Of a stretch of 13,139 nucleotides of DNA, positions 1-7,011 are shown piece by piece (the first letter of the stretch is position 1; every line of letters begins with the position of its first letter). The notes under the pieces are model-generated. The model was not told where the DNA came from, ran no database searches, and saw only the letters and a list, made by a program, of their open reading frames with translations. The stretch comes from Candidatus Bathyarchaeota archaeon (GTDB lineage Archaea > Thermoproteota > Bathyarchaeia > TCS64). The position numbers and the translations under genes were made by a program. Where the stretch lies: NCBI GenBank assembly GCA_014730055.1, contig WJIV01000267.1, forward strand, positions 1 through 13,139. The letters run 5' to 3'.

Positions 1-542
1 CGGGTATATAGCCCAACACCGTAGATATTACCGAACCTAAGATTTACTGTATCAATATTCTCATTGAGGTGGAAGGCTTTCATAATTTTCTCGCCAGCCA
101 TTTTCGTTACGCCATACAAGTTTAGTGGATTTAGCTCATGATCCTCTGTCACTGGAAGCTTACTAGGTTCTCCATAAACCGCCGCACTTGAACAGAAAAC
201 AACCCGGTTAATTCCCAGGTTTCTCGCAGCTGATAATACATTATATGTACCAAATATGTTTACAGAGACCGCTTCCTCGGGGTTGTTCTTGCATAGAACT
301 AGTCCTGGAAGAGCCGCCAAGTGGGCAATTGCATCGCAGCCTTCCCATGATTTTTCTAATAATTTAAGGTTTCTAATATCTCCTGTAATAAGCTGGGTGT
401 ACTCAGTCTCTTCTTTAATTAGATATTCGTAGGAACCAATGCTCTCATTGTCGATGGAGACTATATCGTGGTTCATATCTGTTAATCTCTTTACCAGAGT
501 GGAACCTATATACCCAGCCCCACCTGTTATGCCTACTTTCAA
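1..542 (-). CDS. NAD-dependent sugar-nucleotide epimerase/dehydratase, extended SDR family (3' part outside window)
   Basis: The minus-strand frame opens with TTG at 542 and runs off the left edge, giving 180 residues of N-terminal part. An in-frame TGA lies three codons upstream, and a GGTGAT ribosome site sits four to five bases before the TTG, so this start is well fixed. Visible motifs are the NAD-binding Rossmann motif GGAGYIG (residues 7-13), the acidic end of strand 2 (IDN, 30-32), HLAA (74-77), the catalytic serines SS (118-119) and the YxxxK pair Y143/K147 in YGVTK. These are the marks of UDP-glucose 4-epimerase-like extended short-chain dehydrogenases, usually about 300-320 residues long. 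It is cytoplasmic and probably supplies a nucleotide sugar. It lies 32 bases downstream of the UDP-sulfoquinovose synthase gene on the same strand, so co-transcription is likely. The exact substrate cannot be read from the sequence; GalE-like epimerase or a dehydratase are both possible. Confidence 0.9.
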   Translation of the reverse strand, partial: MKVGITGGAGYIGSTLVKRLTDMNHDIVSIDNESIGSYEYLIKEETEYTQLITGDIRNLKLLEKSWEGCDAIAHLAALPGLVLCKNNPEEAVSVNIFGTYNVLSAARNLGINRVVFCSSAAVYGEPSKLPVTEDHELNPLNLYGVTKMAGEKIMKAFHLNENIDTVNLRFGNIYGVGLYT

Positions 543-547
543 GTCTA

Positions 548-553
548 ATCACC
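548..553 (-). promoter_or_regulatory. Ribosome binding site GGTGAT for the TTG-started epimerase
   Basis: The minus strand reads GGTGAT just before the TTG at 542. This is an exact match to the archaeal 16S anti-Shine-Dalgarno complement (GGAGGTGAT). With the upstream in-frame stop, it decides the rare TTG start. Confidence 0.75.
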
Positions 554-574
554 AGATAATTGTATAAAAAAAGG

Positions 575-1729
575 TTATTTGGTCCATAATATTTTTGGCA
601 TGATTGTCTCTCTTTTTGCCTCGATCCTATCCTTATACTCCATCAGTTTGGGGATAGTAATCCTTAGTTCATCTTCAAGGGATTTTGTGGGCTTAAATCC
701 GAGATCAGGCAGATGCTTCATATCTGGTTTGTAGTAATGTTCCTCAGCTTCAAGTCTTGGATTTGGTATGTTCCATATTTTTCCCTCGAGACCGAACTCC
801 TTTGCAACTTTTGAAACCTTTTCAGCCAAGTCGTTTACTGCATATGTCTCATCAAACTGGTTAAAAACCCTATACTCGCCCTCGTCAGGTGGGTTTTCAA
901 TTGCTAGCGTGAAACATTGCATGCTATCTCTAAGTGCCAGATATCCTCTTGTCTGTCCGCCCTTACCATATGGGGTCAACTCGTGACCAATTACTGTTTG
1001 AGCACAGAACCTGTTAATTGCTGTCCCCCAGACCTCGTCGAAGTCAAATCTCGTTAAGAGGTCATCGTTTAACATGTCATCGGTCACTACACCGTGGACT
1101 ACTCCCTGCATTACGTCAGTGGCTCTTATCCCCCATATTTTATTGGCAAACATTAAGTTCCATGTATCATGAACCTTCGTTAGATGGTACCAGCTTCCTG
1201 GTTGTCGTGGGAATGGTAGTTTGTCTTTTCTTCCTCTGTATTCTATCTCGAAGAAGCCTTCAGGTATGTCAAGGTTGGGTGTTCCGTACTCCCCCATTGT
1301 TCCTAGTTTTAGAAGGTGACAGTTAGGCACGTGATTCTTGATCGCGAAGAGTATATTGTTGTGACCTATTACATTATTAATCTGAGTATAGTTGCAATGA
1401 CTTACATCTATCATGCTATAGGGAGCACTGGGTATTTCTCCCAAGTGTACAATACAATCCGGTTTTTCTTTCTCTATTACGAGGTCAGTAAACCCCTCTT
1501 CTGTTAAATCCCCTTTGTAAAATTTGAGATCATTTCCAGTCTCTTGTTTGTAAACACTTAGTCTTTTTTCCATGGCTTGTATCGGAGTGGCGCTCCAGCT
1601 TCCAACTTCATTCACATTCTTTCTTCTGCTAAAGTTGTCTATCCCACTAACATCATGACCCCTTCCTGCAAGGTACATACTTAGTGGCCAACCTAGATAG
1701 CCGTCCATACCCATTATCATAACTCTCAT
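575..1729 (-). CDS. agl3: UDP-sulfoquinovose synthase (SQD1/Agl3 family)
   Basis: A 384-residue extended short-chain dehydrogenase that closely fits the family converting UDP-glucose plus sulfite to UDP-sulfoquinovose. In plants and cyanobacteria (SQD1) this feeds sulfolipid; in Sulfolobus (Agl3) it feeds the S-layer N-glycan. Visible features are the NAD-binding GMDGYLGW (7-14), GEIPSAPYSM (97-106), TMGEYG with Thr144 and Glu147, the catalytic YHLTK (Tyr181, Lys185), and the family signature YGKGGQTRGYL (254-264) followed by RVFNQF (287-292). Length matches the family (about 390). The frame stays open 24 codons upstream to 1801, but homologues begin at MRVMIMGMDGY, so the ATG at 1729 is chosen. 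The ribosome site is weak (AAGG). It heads a minus-strand unit with the truncated epimerase and is divergent from a TrmB-type regulator. Product use in N-glycan or lipid is inferred from family knowledge. Confidence 0.93.
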   Translation of the reverse strand: MRVMIMGMDGYLGWPLSMYLAGRGHDVSGIDNFSRRKNVNEVGSWSATPIQAMEKRLSVYKQETGNDLKFYKGDLTEEGFTDLVIEKEKPDCIVHLGEIPSAPYSMIDVSHCNYTQINNVIGHNNILFAIKNHVPNCHLLKLGTMGEYGTPNLDIPEGFFEIEYRGRKDKLPFPRQPGSWYHLTKVHDTWNLMFANKIWGIRATDVMQGVVHGVVTDDMLNDDLLTRFDFDEVWGTAINRFCAQTVIGHELTPYGKGGQTRGYLALRDSMQCFTLAIENPPDEGEYRVFNQFDETYAVNDLAEKVSKVAKEFGLEGKIWNIPNPRLEAEEHYYKPDMKHLPDLGFKPTKSLEDELRITIPKLMEYKDRIEAKRETIMPKILWTK

Positions 1730-1766
1730 GAATAACGCCTTATTTACTACTGCGCAATAGTAACTT

Positions 1767-1798
1767 TTAATCTTATAAGTCTTATTTATGAAGATTAA
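1767..1798. promoter_or_regulatory. Candidate operator: 8-bp inverted repeat in the divergent promoter region
   Basis: The perfect inverted repeat TTAATCTT (1767-1774) / AAGATTAA (1791-1798), separated by 16 bases, lies between agl3 and the TrmB-family gene. The arm centres are 24 bases apart, about two helical turns. The left arm overlaps the TATA-like box at 1772-1779, so a bound repressor could block both promoters. TrmB-family proteins often control neighbouring sugar genes and themselves. Binding by the adjacent regulator is inference. Confidence 0.4.
1772..1779. promoter_or_regulatory. Palindromic TATA-like box, possibly shared by agl3 and the TrmB-family gene
   Basis: CTTATAAG reads the same on both strands. 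Placing start sites about 26 bases away gives positions near 1802 (plus; leader of about 14 bases before the ATG at 1816) and near 1749 (minus; leader of about 20 bases before the ATG at 1729). Both are sensible for archaea. A second box, TATTTATG near 1783-1790, could serve the plus gene instead. Confidence 0.4.
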
Positions 1799-1815
1799 CA
1801 ACTTAAGGAATAATA

Positions 1816-2655
1816 ATGGAACCCCAGATAAACCAGGTTAAGTTCAATCTAATAAACATGGGATTGAACGAGTATCAGGCTTCTACTCTAGCTCATCTGA
1901 TGTACCTCGGAGAGACAAAGGTGACAATACTAAGTAAGGCAAGCGGTGTACCTCAGGCCAGGTTATATGGGGTTCTCGATGAACTTAGCCAAAAAGGTCT
2001 GATCATCATAAGACCAGGGAGGCCAGCATTCTATGCAGCCCTGTCTCCAGAGGAGGTCTCTGACGCCTTGATAGCTACGACAAGAGAGGAAATTAGAGAA
2101 AAACTGGCAATGGTTCAATCATATAAGGATAATTTAGTAGATGCAGCGAATGAAATCTATCTGAAGGCTGGAACAGCTGAACCTAGAAGGAGCTTAATTA
2201 GAATTATCAGTGTAGGAGATGTTTCCCTGGAAGAGACTCGCAAGATCTATAATTCCGCTGATCAATTCCTCCTGATCTCAACTAGGGCAATGGAGTACTT
2301 GAAAGATGTTTACGAAGAGTTGAACTCTGCCATTGGGAGAGGTATAAGTGTTAAGATTATAATGCGTGAACCCAATACCCTCTCGAAAAAAGACAAAATA
2401 AAACAGAAAGAAAACATAAAAAAAATACACACAATCTCCAATTCTATAGAGATCAGGTACTCTGATAAAGTTGAAATCAGAGGATGTATCGCGGATCCAA
2501 ATAGGAAAGGACAGGCATTATTTCTTGTGGAGGAAGAGGGGGTTCCTCTTTTTCTTCGTGAAGCAGCCTTGACCTCCCACCCCGGCGTGGTATCTGCATT
2601 AGGAAGTATGTTCGAATTAAAATGGAAATTTGACTCTAAATCCAATCCCTCGTGA
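1816..2655 (+). CDS. TrmB-family transcriptional regulator
   Basis: A 279-residue protein with the layout of TrmB-type archaeal regulators. An N-terminal winged helix-turn-helix (about 9-75) contains LNEYQASTLAHLMYLG, typical of TrmB, then the recognition-helix region GVPQARLYGVLDELSQKGLI and the wing RPGRPAFYAA. A charged helical linker (about 80-115) probably makes a coiled-coil dimer. The C-terminal domain (about 125-275) resembles the TrmB effector-domain architecture, which in characterised members binds sugars, but no ligand can be named. The ATG at 1816 follows AAGGAA at a short distance. It is divergent from agl3 across 86 bases and is followed by a second sugar epimerase, which suggests control of sugar-nucleotide or glycan genes and of itself. 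The target and ligand are inferred. Confidence 0.88.
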   Translation: MEPQINQVKFNLINMGLNEYQASTLAHLMYLGETKVTILSKASGVPQARLYGVLDELSQKGLIIIRPGRPAFYAALSPEEVSDALIATTREEIREKLAMVQSYKDNLVDAANEIYLKAGTAEPRRSLIRIISVGDVSLEETRKIYNSADQFLLISTRAMEYLKDVYEELNSAIGRGISVKIIMREPNTLSKKDKIKQKENIKKIHTISNSIEIRYSDKVEIRGCIADPNRKGQALFLVEEEGVPLFLREAALTSHPGVVSALGSMFELKWKFDSKSNPS

Positions 2656-2704
2656 TAAATTAATCAATATATTCATAATATCGATGGATCCTTCTAAACT
2701 GAAA

Positions 2705-3655
2705 ATGAAAAAGCTAGTCACTGGTGGAGCCGGCTTTATTGGAAGTCACCTAGTAGATAAACTAATGAAAGAAGGACACACCGTTAGAGTTTTAGATAAC
2801 TTATCCTCAGGAAAGATCGAAAACTTTGAGAAATGGCTGGACGAAGCCAGATTCGAGTTCATTAAAGGAGACTTACTTAACATTGAAGATGTACAAAATG
2901 CTGTAAGTGATTGTGATGTTATCTATCATCTAGCGGCAAACCCTGAGGTTGACGCAAAGAAGTCATCCCCTGAAACCCATTTTAGGCAGAATATCCAAGC
3001 TACCTTTAACATACTTGAAGAAATTCGGAACCAAGGGGATGTTCAAAGGCTTGTTTTTACATCATCGAGCACAATATATGGTGATGCTGACCAGTTTCCT
3101 ACCCCTGAGGATTATGGACCCCTGAAACCGATTTCTCTTTACGGTGCTTCAAAACTAAGCTGTGAGGGATTGATCTCGGCTTATTCTTCGATGTACGGGT
3201 TAAGATCATATATATATAGACTGGCAAATGTTGTTGGGCCTCGAAGTGATCATGGAGTAATATTCGACTTCATTGGCAAGCTCCGGGAGAACCCTCATGA
3301 GCTAGAAGTGCTGGGGGATGGTTCACAATCAAAGTCCTATTTATACATCTCTGATTGTATCAAAGGATTGATTTCTGGGGAAAAATCTGATGAAATGGTC
3401 TCTATATTCAATATGGGTTCCGAGGATAGGATTAATGTTTTAGAGATCGCCAATATAGTTAGGGAAGAAACTGGAAATGAGAGTGCCAAGATAAAATTAA
3501 CTGGCGGTGTAGACGGTGGAAGAGGGTGGAGAGGGGATGTTAAAGTGATGCAGTTAGATATGACTAAATTGAAAGAATTGGGATGGGAACCGGAATACAG
3601 TAGTAAGGAAGCCGTAAAACTTACGACCAGAGCGACATTTAGGTCCTTTCAATAA
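2705..3655 (+). CDS. NAD-dependent sugar-nucleotide epimerase, UDP-glucose 4-epimerase-like
   Basis: A cytoplasmic extended SDR of 316 residues when started at the ATG at 2705 (MKKLVTGGAGFIGSHL), the normal beginning of this family. The open frame reaches back to 2630 inside the TrmB-family gene, and an ATG at 2684 would add seven residues; no strong ribosome site separates the two. Motifs: GGAGFIG (7-13) for NAD, LDN (30-32), HLAA (75-78), the active-site stretch TSSSTIYG (119-126), YGASK with Tyr146 and Lys150, and RLANVVGPR (172-180). The C-terminal half carries the nucleotide-sugar pocket and a SYLYISD stretch (211-217). It probably interconverts UDP-hexoses for surface glycans, alongside the neighbouring agl3 and the other epimerase. 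Its short gap after the regulator gene suggests co-transcription, though AATATATT near 2666 could be an own promoter. Substrate unproven. Confidence 0.88.
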   Translation: MKKLVTGGAGFIGSHLVDKLMKEGHTVRVLDNLSSGKIENFEKWLDEARFEFIKGDLLNIEDVQNAVSDCDVIYHLAANPEVDAKKSSPETHFRQNIQATFNILEEIRNQGDVQRLVFTSSSTIYGDADQFPTPEDYGPLKPISLYGASKLSCEGLISAYSSMYGLRSYIYRLANVVGPRSDHGVIFDFIGKLRENPHELEVLGDGSQSKSYLYISDCIKGLISGEKSDEMVSIFNMGSEDRINVLEIANIVREETGNESAKIKLTGGVDGGRGWRGDVKVMQLDMTKLKELGWEPEYSSKEAVKLTTRATFRSFQ

Positions 3656-3662
3656 AACCCTC

Positions 3663-3702
3663 TATTTTAGTTTTTAATTTAATTCGAAGTACTTTCTTTT
3701 AT
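3663..3702 (+). terminator. T-rich intrinsic terminator region
   Basis: Just after the epimerase stop the plus strand carries several T-runs (ATTTTAGTTTTTAATTT, then CTTTCTTTTATT) with no clear hairpin. This is the usual form of archaeal intrinsic termination. It lies in the 78-base gap between two convergent genes. Confidence 0.4.
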
Positions 3703-3733
3703 TATAATTAGTATGGTTCATTACAGTAGCCAC

Positions 3734-4582
3734 CTAATTGAAGAAAGGGTTAATTTCGTTTTCCTGTGCGGTATATATGTAGCAATATAGTATTGCTACG
3801 AAGAAGGCTCCGCCAACTATATTTCCTAGAGTGACTGGGATCAAATTTTTGGCTATGAACCCACCCCAAGTTAGGTTAACGAGTCCACCAACATTATTGT
3901 ATGCTAGGCCTCCTACTCCTTTGAGGAAAATTCCCATCGGTATAAAATACATGTTAGCAATGCTGTGTTCAAAGCCAGAGGCAACGAATGCCGTTATTGG
4001 AAATATTACACTAAGTATTTTTCCTGTATTGTTTTCAGCTTTTGAAGCCATCCAGAGTGCAAGGCAAACAAGCCAGTTACATGCTAAGCCCCTGAAAAAG
4101 GCCTGGGAGAAACTGAGATTTACTTTGTTGTTGGCTAACTCAATCGCCTTTAATCCTAGAGCGTTTCCTCCTGTTGCATACAATCCTGTTTTAAATACTA
4201 TCCACGCTAATAGTATTGAGCCAATAAAGTTACCTATGTATACTATCGTCCAATTTTTTAGCAACTCATTACCTGTTATTCGGTTGCACAGATATGATAC
4301 ACAGAGAAGGTTATTTCCTGTGAATAACTCTGCCCCAGCTATTAGGACTAGTATCAGGCCAACGGAGAATACGACACCGGCAAGGACATTTGATAGACCT
4401 AGTCCTATATATTGTGCAGCATCTAGTGTAAGGGTCGTAGCTAATTGAGCTCCAAAGCCGATGTATACACCGGCTAGGATCGCCAATATTAGCATCTTTT
4501 TAGCGGGCCTCTGGGCTTTTTTGACCCCTGTCTCACATACGGTCTGGACAGTCTGGTTTTCCGTTCTAATCATATTTTTCAC
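3734..4582 (-). CDS. Formate/nitrite transporter (FNT) family anion channel
   Basis: A 282-residue membrane protein with six predicted hydrophobic segments (about 31-49, 61-83, 111-131, 160-178, 190-204, 248-269), the FNT topology of FocA, NirC and FdhC. It matches both family signatures: LIAGAELFTG (80-89) and GLACNWLVC (165-173). Channel residues known from FocA appear conserved: Lys153 (NKV), Asn169 and the central His206 in GFEHSIAN (203-210). The start is GTG at 4582; an ATG three codons later (4573) is the alternative, and neither has a good ribosome site. It lies 113 bases after hdrA on the same strand, so it may be read from the hdr promoter or its own. Archaeal relatives next to Hdr genes are often formate carriers, but the family also carries nitrite and hydrosulfide. 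No formate dehydrogenase gene is in the window, so the substrate stays open. Confidence 0.93.
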   Translation of the reverse strand: MKNMIRTENQTVQTVCETGVKKAQRPAKKMLILAILAGVYIGFGAQLATTLTLDAAQYIGLGLSNVLAGVVFSVGLILVLIAGAELFTGNNLLCVSYLCNRITGNELLKNWTIVYIGNFIGSILLAWIVFKTGLYATGGNALGLKAIELANNKVNLSFSQAFFRGLACNWLVCLALWMASKAENNTGKILSVIFPITAFVASGFEHSIANMYFIPMGIFLKGVGGLAYNNVGGLVNLTWGGFIAKNLIPVTLGNIVGGAFFVAILYCYIYTAQENEINPFFN

Positions 4583-4615
4583 TTAGGGTCTAATCTTCAG
4601 CATCTAGCAGTCGTA

Positions 4616-4624
4616 CTTTATCAA
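4616..4624 (-). promoter_or_regulatory. Possible TATA box for the FNT channel gene
   Basis: TTGATAAAG on the minus strand would place a start site near 4594, about 12 bases before the GTG at 4582. The 113-base hdrA-FNT gap also holds a tandem GTGAAAATTT / GTGAAATTT (4671-4689) and no clear terminator, so read-through from hdrA is equally possible. Confidence 0.25.
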
Positions 4625-4695
4625 GGTTACTCGATAGAATCCGCTCTTTTTTAATCTCAATCTTTGTTTCGTGAAAATTTGTGAAATTTAGAGTA

Positions 4696-7011
4696 TTATT
4701 TGATATGTTCTCTTATCTCTGATTTTATTTTGCCCATTGAGTCTATTTTTTCAGTGAATTCGCTGATGAATTTAGGTAATACTTTGAATATTGGTAGTAC
4801 CATCGGCTGGAACATGATCCTATCGGGTTCGATTCCATATTTATCCAATTCTTTTTTTGCCTTTTTAGTTAATTTCTCCGCTAACTCAGCTTCATAGCTC
4901 TCTTCTACCTCACTTATAATAATGCCATCAGCTCCTTTTCCAAATGTTTCCATTATAAGCTGTTTATCCAATATTGCTGTTGATGGCGTTCTTACAATCC
5001 TAACATTGGTAGGATAGTGCAGTCTGGCTGTGCCTGCATTATCAGCGGCAGTATAGCTTATGTTATCGTCAAAGAACCCTATGATTGCTGTTTCTTTTGC
5101 TGTGTCTTCTAATAGACCCTGAACTTCGCCTAGTAACGCCTCCCTGGTATAATTAGGAAGTATTAGGTTATGGTTTTCGCATACTGATACGCAAGCTCCA
5201 CATCCATTACATGAAGCTAACTCAATTATAGGACCATCCCCTTCTAGTTTAATAGCGTCACGCTCACATGCATCTACACACAATCCACACTGGTCACATT
5301 CACCTATTATCCTAGGTTTAAAAGGATCTAGCCTTAGTTTTCCCTCTCCTAAGAAATTTGTTACATGACTTGCTGCTGCTTTTGCCTCTATAACGGAGTC
5401 ATGTATGTCTTTTGTCCCCGTGGCGACCCCAGCTGCGTAGATCCCTTCCCTTAATGTGGAAATCGGGTCCAGTTTAACATGTTTACTTGCTATAAATAGG
5501 TCTTCACCAAGGGCTATTCCCAGTTTATTTGCTAGTTCAGTAGTTCCTTTTGATGGTACCATTGCGCTTGACAAAACAGCATAATCAACGATATTTCTTG
5601 TTAGTAATCCGGTGTCCAGATCCTCGACCATGATCTCCACTCCTCCTTCTGGTAGTGGGATTGCCTCTGCTGGTTTACCATGAATGAACATTATTCCTTT
5701 TTCTCGAGCCTCACGGTAAAAGTCTTCGAATCCTCTGCCAGTCATCCGCATATCCGTGTAGTAGATATATATTTTCAGGTAAGGTAGGAATTTTTTTAGT
5801 AAAATTGCCTGTTTTATCGTGTAAGGGCAGCATATACTGCTACAGTAACTCACCCCTCTATGAGGGTCTCGACTTCCCGTGCATAATAAATAGGCTATAC
5901 TCTTAACACGATCCCCCTTCTTCGTAGTGAGAACTTTTCCCTCTGTCAGCTCGTTTTCAATAAGTCTCTCAACCTGCAAGGCGTCGATAACCTGGTCGTT
6001 TTCTATGTGGTAGCTTCTTAGTTTCTCATTTTCTATGAGATCGAAACCCGTCGCGACAACGATACTACCTACATCGAGATCTATTAAGCGATCCTTATCC
6101 TCTAAATTTATGGCATCAACAGGACAGGCTTCAACACACTGCCTACAGCCTAAACAGTTCTCAAAATCAAGTGTATAAGATGATGGCACAGCCTGAGGGA
6201 ATGGAAGGTAGATTGCTTTTCTGTTATATAATCCCTCTTCGAATTCATTTGGTACCTCTTTGGGACAAACCTGGCTACATCTTCCACATTTTAGACATTT
6301 ATCGGAGTCAACTCCTCGTGCCTTATTTATTATGCTTACATGGAAGTTTCCTGGTCCACCCGAGACCTTCTCAACCTCTGAGTTTGTATATAGTAAAATA
6401 TTCTCATCTGTTTCGACTTCAGCCATTCTAGGACTAAGGATACATGGACTGCAGTCGAGTGTGGGAAATGTCTTGCTCAGTTGAGCCATCCTTCCACCGA
6501 TACTAGGGTTTTTCTCCACAATTTTTACCTTGAATCCTGCCTCAGATAGCTGGAGCGCAGCTGTTATTCCAGCTACTCCTCCACCAATCACAAGCACCTC
6601 ACTACTTACAGGTATCTCTGTATCCTCAAGTGGTTCTAGTTTCTTTGCTCTCTTTATCCCTCCCTTAACCAGGCTTATCGCCTTCTCGGTTGCCCCTTTA
6701 TCATGTATCCAACTGCAATGCTCCCTCAGATTTACATGAACCATCTGGTACCTGTTTACGCCCTCCTCCTCCACTACTTTTTGGAACATTTTCTCGTGCA
6801 TATGGGGGCTACAACAGGCTACTACAACTCTCTCTAGGTCTTTACTTTTTATTTGGTCTTTAATCAACTGTAATCCAGGTTTGCTGCAGAGAAAGTCTGT
6901 TACTCTGGTTGTTTTGACTCCTTCCATGTTTTTTACTGAGTCTCTTACCTTCTCACAGTTCACCGTTCCGCTGATATTGCCACCGCATCTACAAATGAAT
7001 ACACCAGTCAT
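4696..7011 (-). CDS. hdrA: CoB-CoM heterodisulfide reductase-like subunit A with fused, cysteine-less MvhD-like domain
   Basis: A 771-residue flavin iron-sulfur protein, the electron-bifurcating core of HdrABC complexes. Order of parts: N-terminal domain (1-133; CRCGG at 7-11, CCSPH at 66-70); FAD-binding GGGVAG (143-148) with GGRMAQL; inserted double ferredoxin (C239, C242, C245, C249 and C286, C289, C292, C296); the unusual flavin-near four-cysteine site (C377, C390, C394, C395) followed by Lys400, which by spacing matches a flavin-contacting lysine of methanogen HdrA; C-terminal double ferredoxin (C572, C575, C578, C582 and C601, C604, C607, C611); and an MvhD-like domain (about 641-760). 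That last domain keeps IIGF, the AD.AG..R..YP core and GADG, but has none of the cysteines that hold the [2Fe-2S] cluster in MvhD. The ATG overlaps the hdrB stop by four bases (ATGA) and has a GGTGAT ribosome site. It probably splits electrons between ferredoxin and HdrB. The physiological disulfide or other acceptor is unknown. Confidence 0.95.
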   Translation of the reverse strand: MTGVFICRCGGNISGTVNCEKVRDSVKNMEGVKTTRVTDFLCSKPGLQLIKDQIKSKDLERVVVACCSPHMHEKMFQKVVEEEGVNRYQMVHVNLREHCSWIHDKGATEKAISLVKGGIKRAKKLEPLEDTEIPVSSEVLVIGGGVAGITAALQLSEAGFKVKIVEKNPSIGGRMAQLSKTFPTLDCSPCILSPRMAEVETDENILLYTNSEVEKVSGGPGNFHVSIINKARGVDSDKCLKCGRCSQVCPKEVPNEFEEGLYNRKAIYLPFPQAVPSSYTLDFENCLGCRQCVEACPVDAINLEDKDRLIDLDVGSIVVATGFDLIENEKLRSYHIENDQVIDALQVERLIENELTEGKVLTTKKGDRVKSIAYLLCTGSRDPHRGVSYCSSICCPYTIKQAILLKKFLPYLKIYIYYTDMRMTGRGFEDFYREAREKGIMFIHGKPAEAIPLPEGGVEIMVEDLDTGLLTRNIVDYAVLSSAMVPSKGTTELANKLGIALGEDLFIASKHVKLDPISTLREGIYAAGVATGTKDIHDSVIEAKAAASHVTNFLGEGKLRLDPFKPRIIGECDQCGLCVDACERDAIKLEGDGPIIELASCNGCGACVSVCENHNLILPNYTREALLGEVQGLLEDTAKETAIIGFFDDNISYTAADNAGTARLHYPTNVRIVRTPSTAILDKQLIMETFGKGADGIIISEVEESYEAELAEKLTKKAKKELDKYGIEPDRIMFQPMVLPIFKVLPKFISEFTEKIDSMGKIKSEIREHIK

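Noticed and set aside
768..1507. Three plus-strand open frames opposite agl3
   Set aside because: They lie antisense to a well-supported UDP-sulfoquinovose synthase and show no family motifs or start signals.
3831..4448. Open plus-strand frame of 205 codons opposite the FNT channel gene
   Set aside because: It is antisense to a clear FNT protein with both family signatures. Its translation is low in recognisable motifs and has no ribosome site, so it is a shadow frame.
4671..4689. Tandem GTGAAAATTT / GTGAAATTT repeat between hdrA and the FNT gene
   Set aside because: Only two imperfect AT-rich copies of about ten bases; too little to call a repeat element or operator.
6171..6739. Overlapping small plus-strand frames opposite hdrA
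   Set aside because: They are shadows of the conserved FAD and ferredoxin coding region on the other strand.
4696..7011. Possible selenocysteine in HdrA, as in some methanogens
   Set aside because: The frame contains no internal TGA, and the expected cysteine sites of the HdrA core are ordinary Cys codons.
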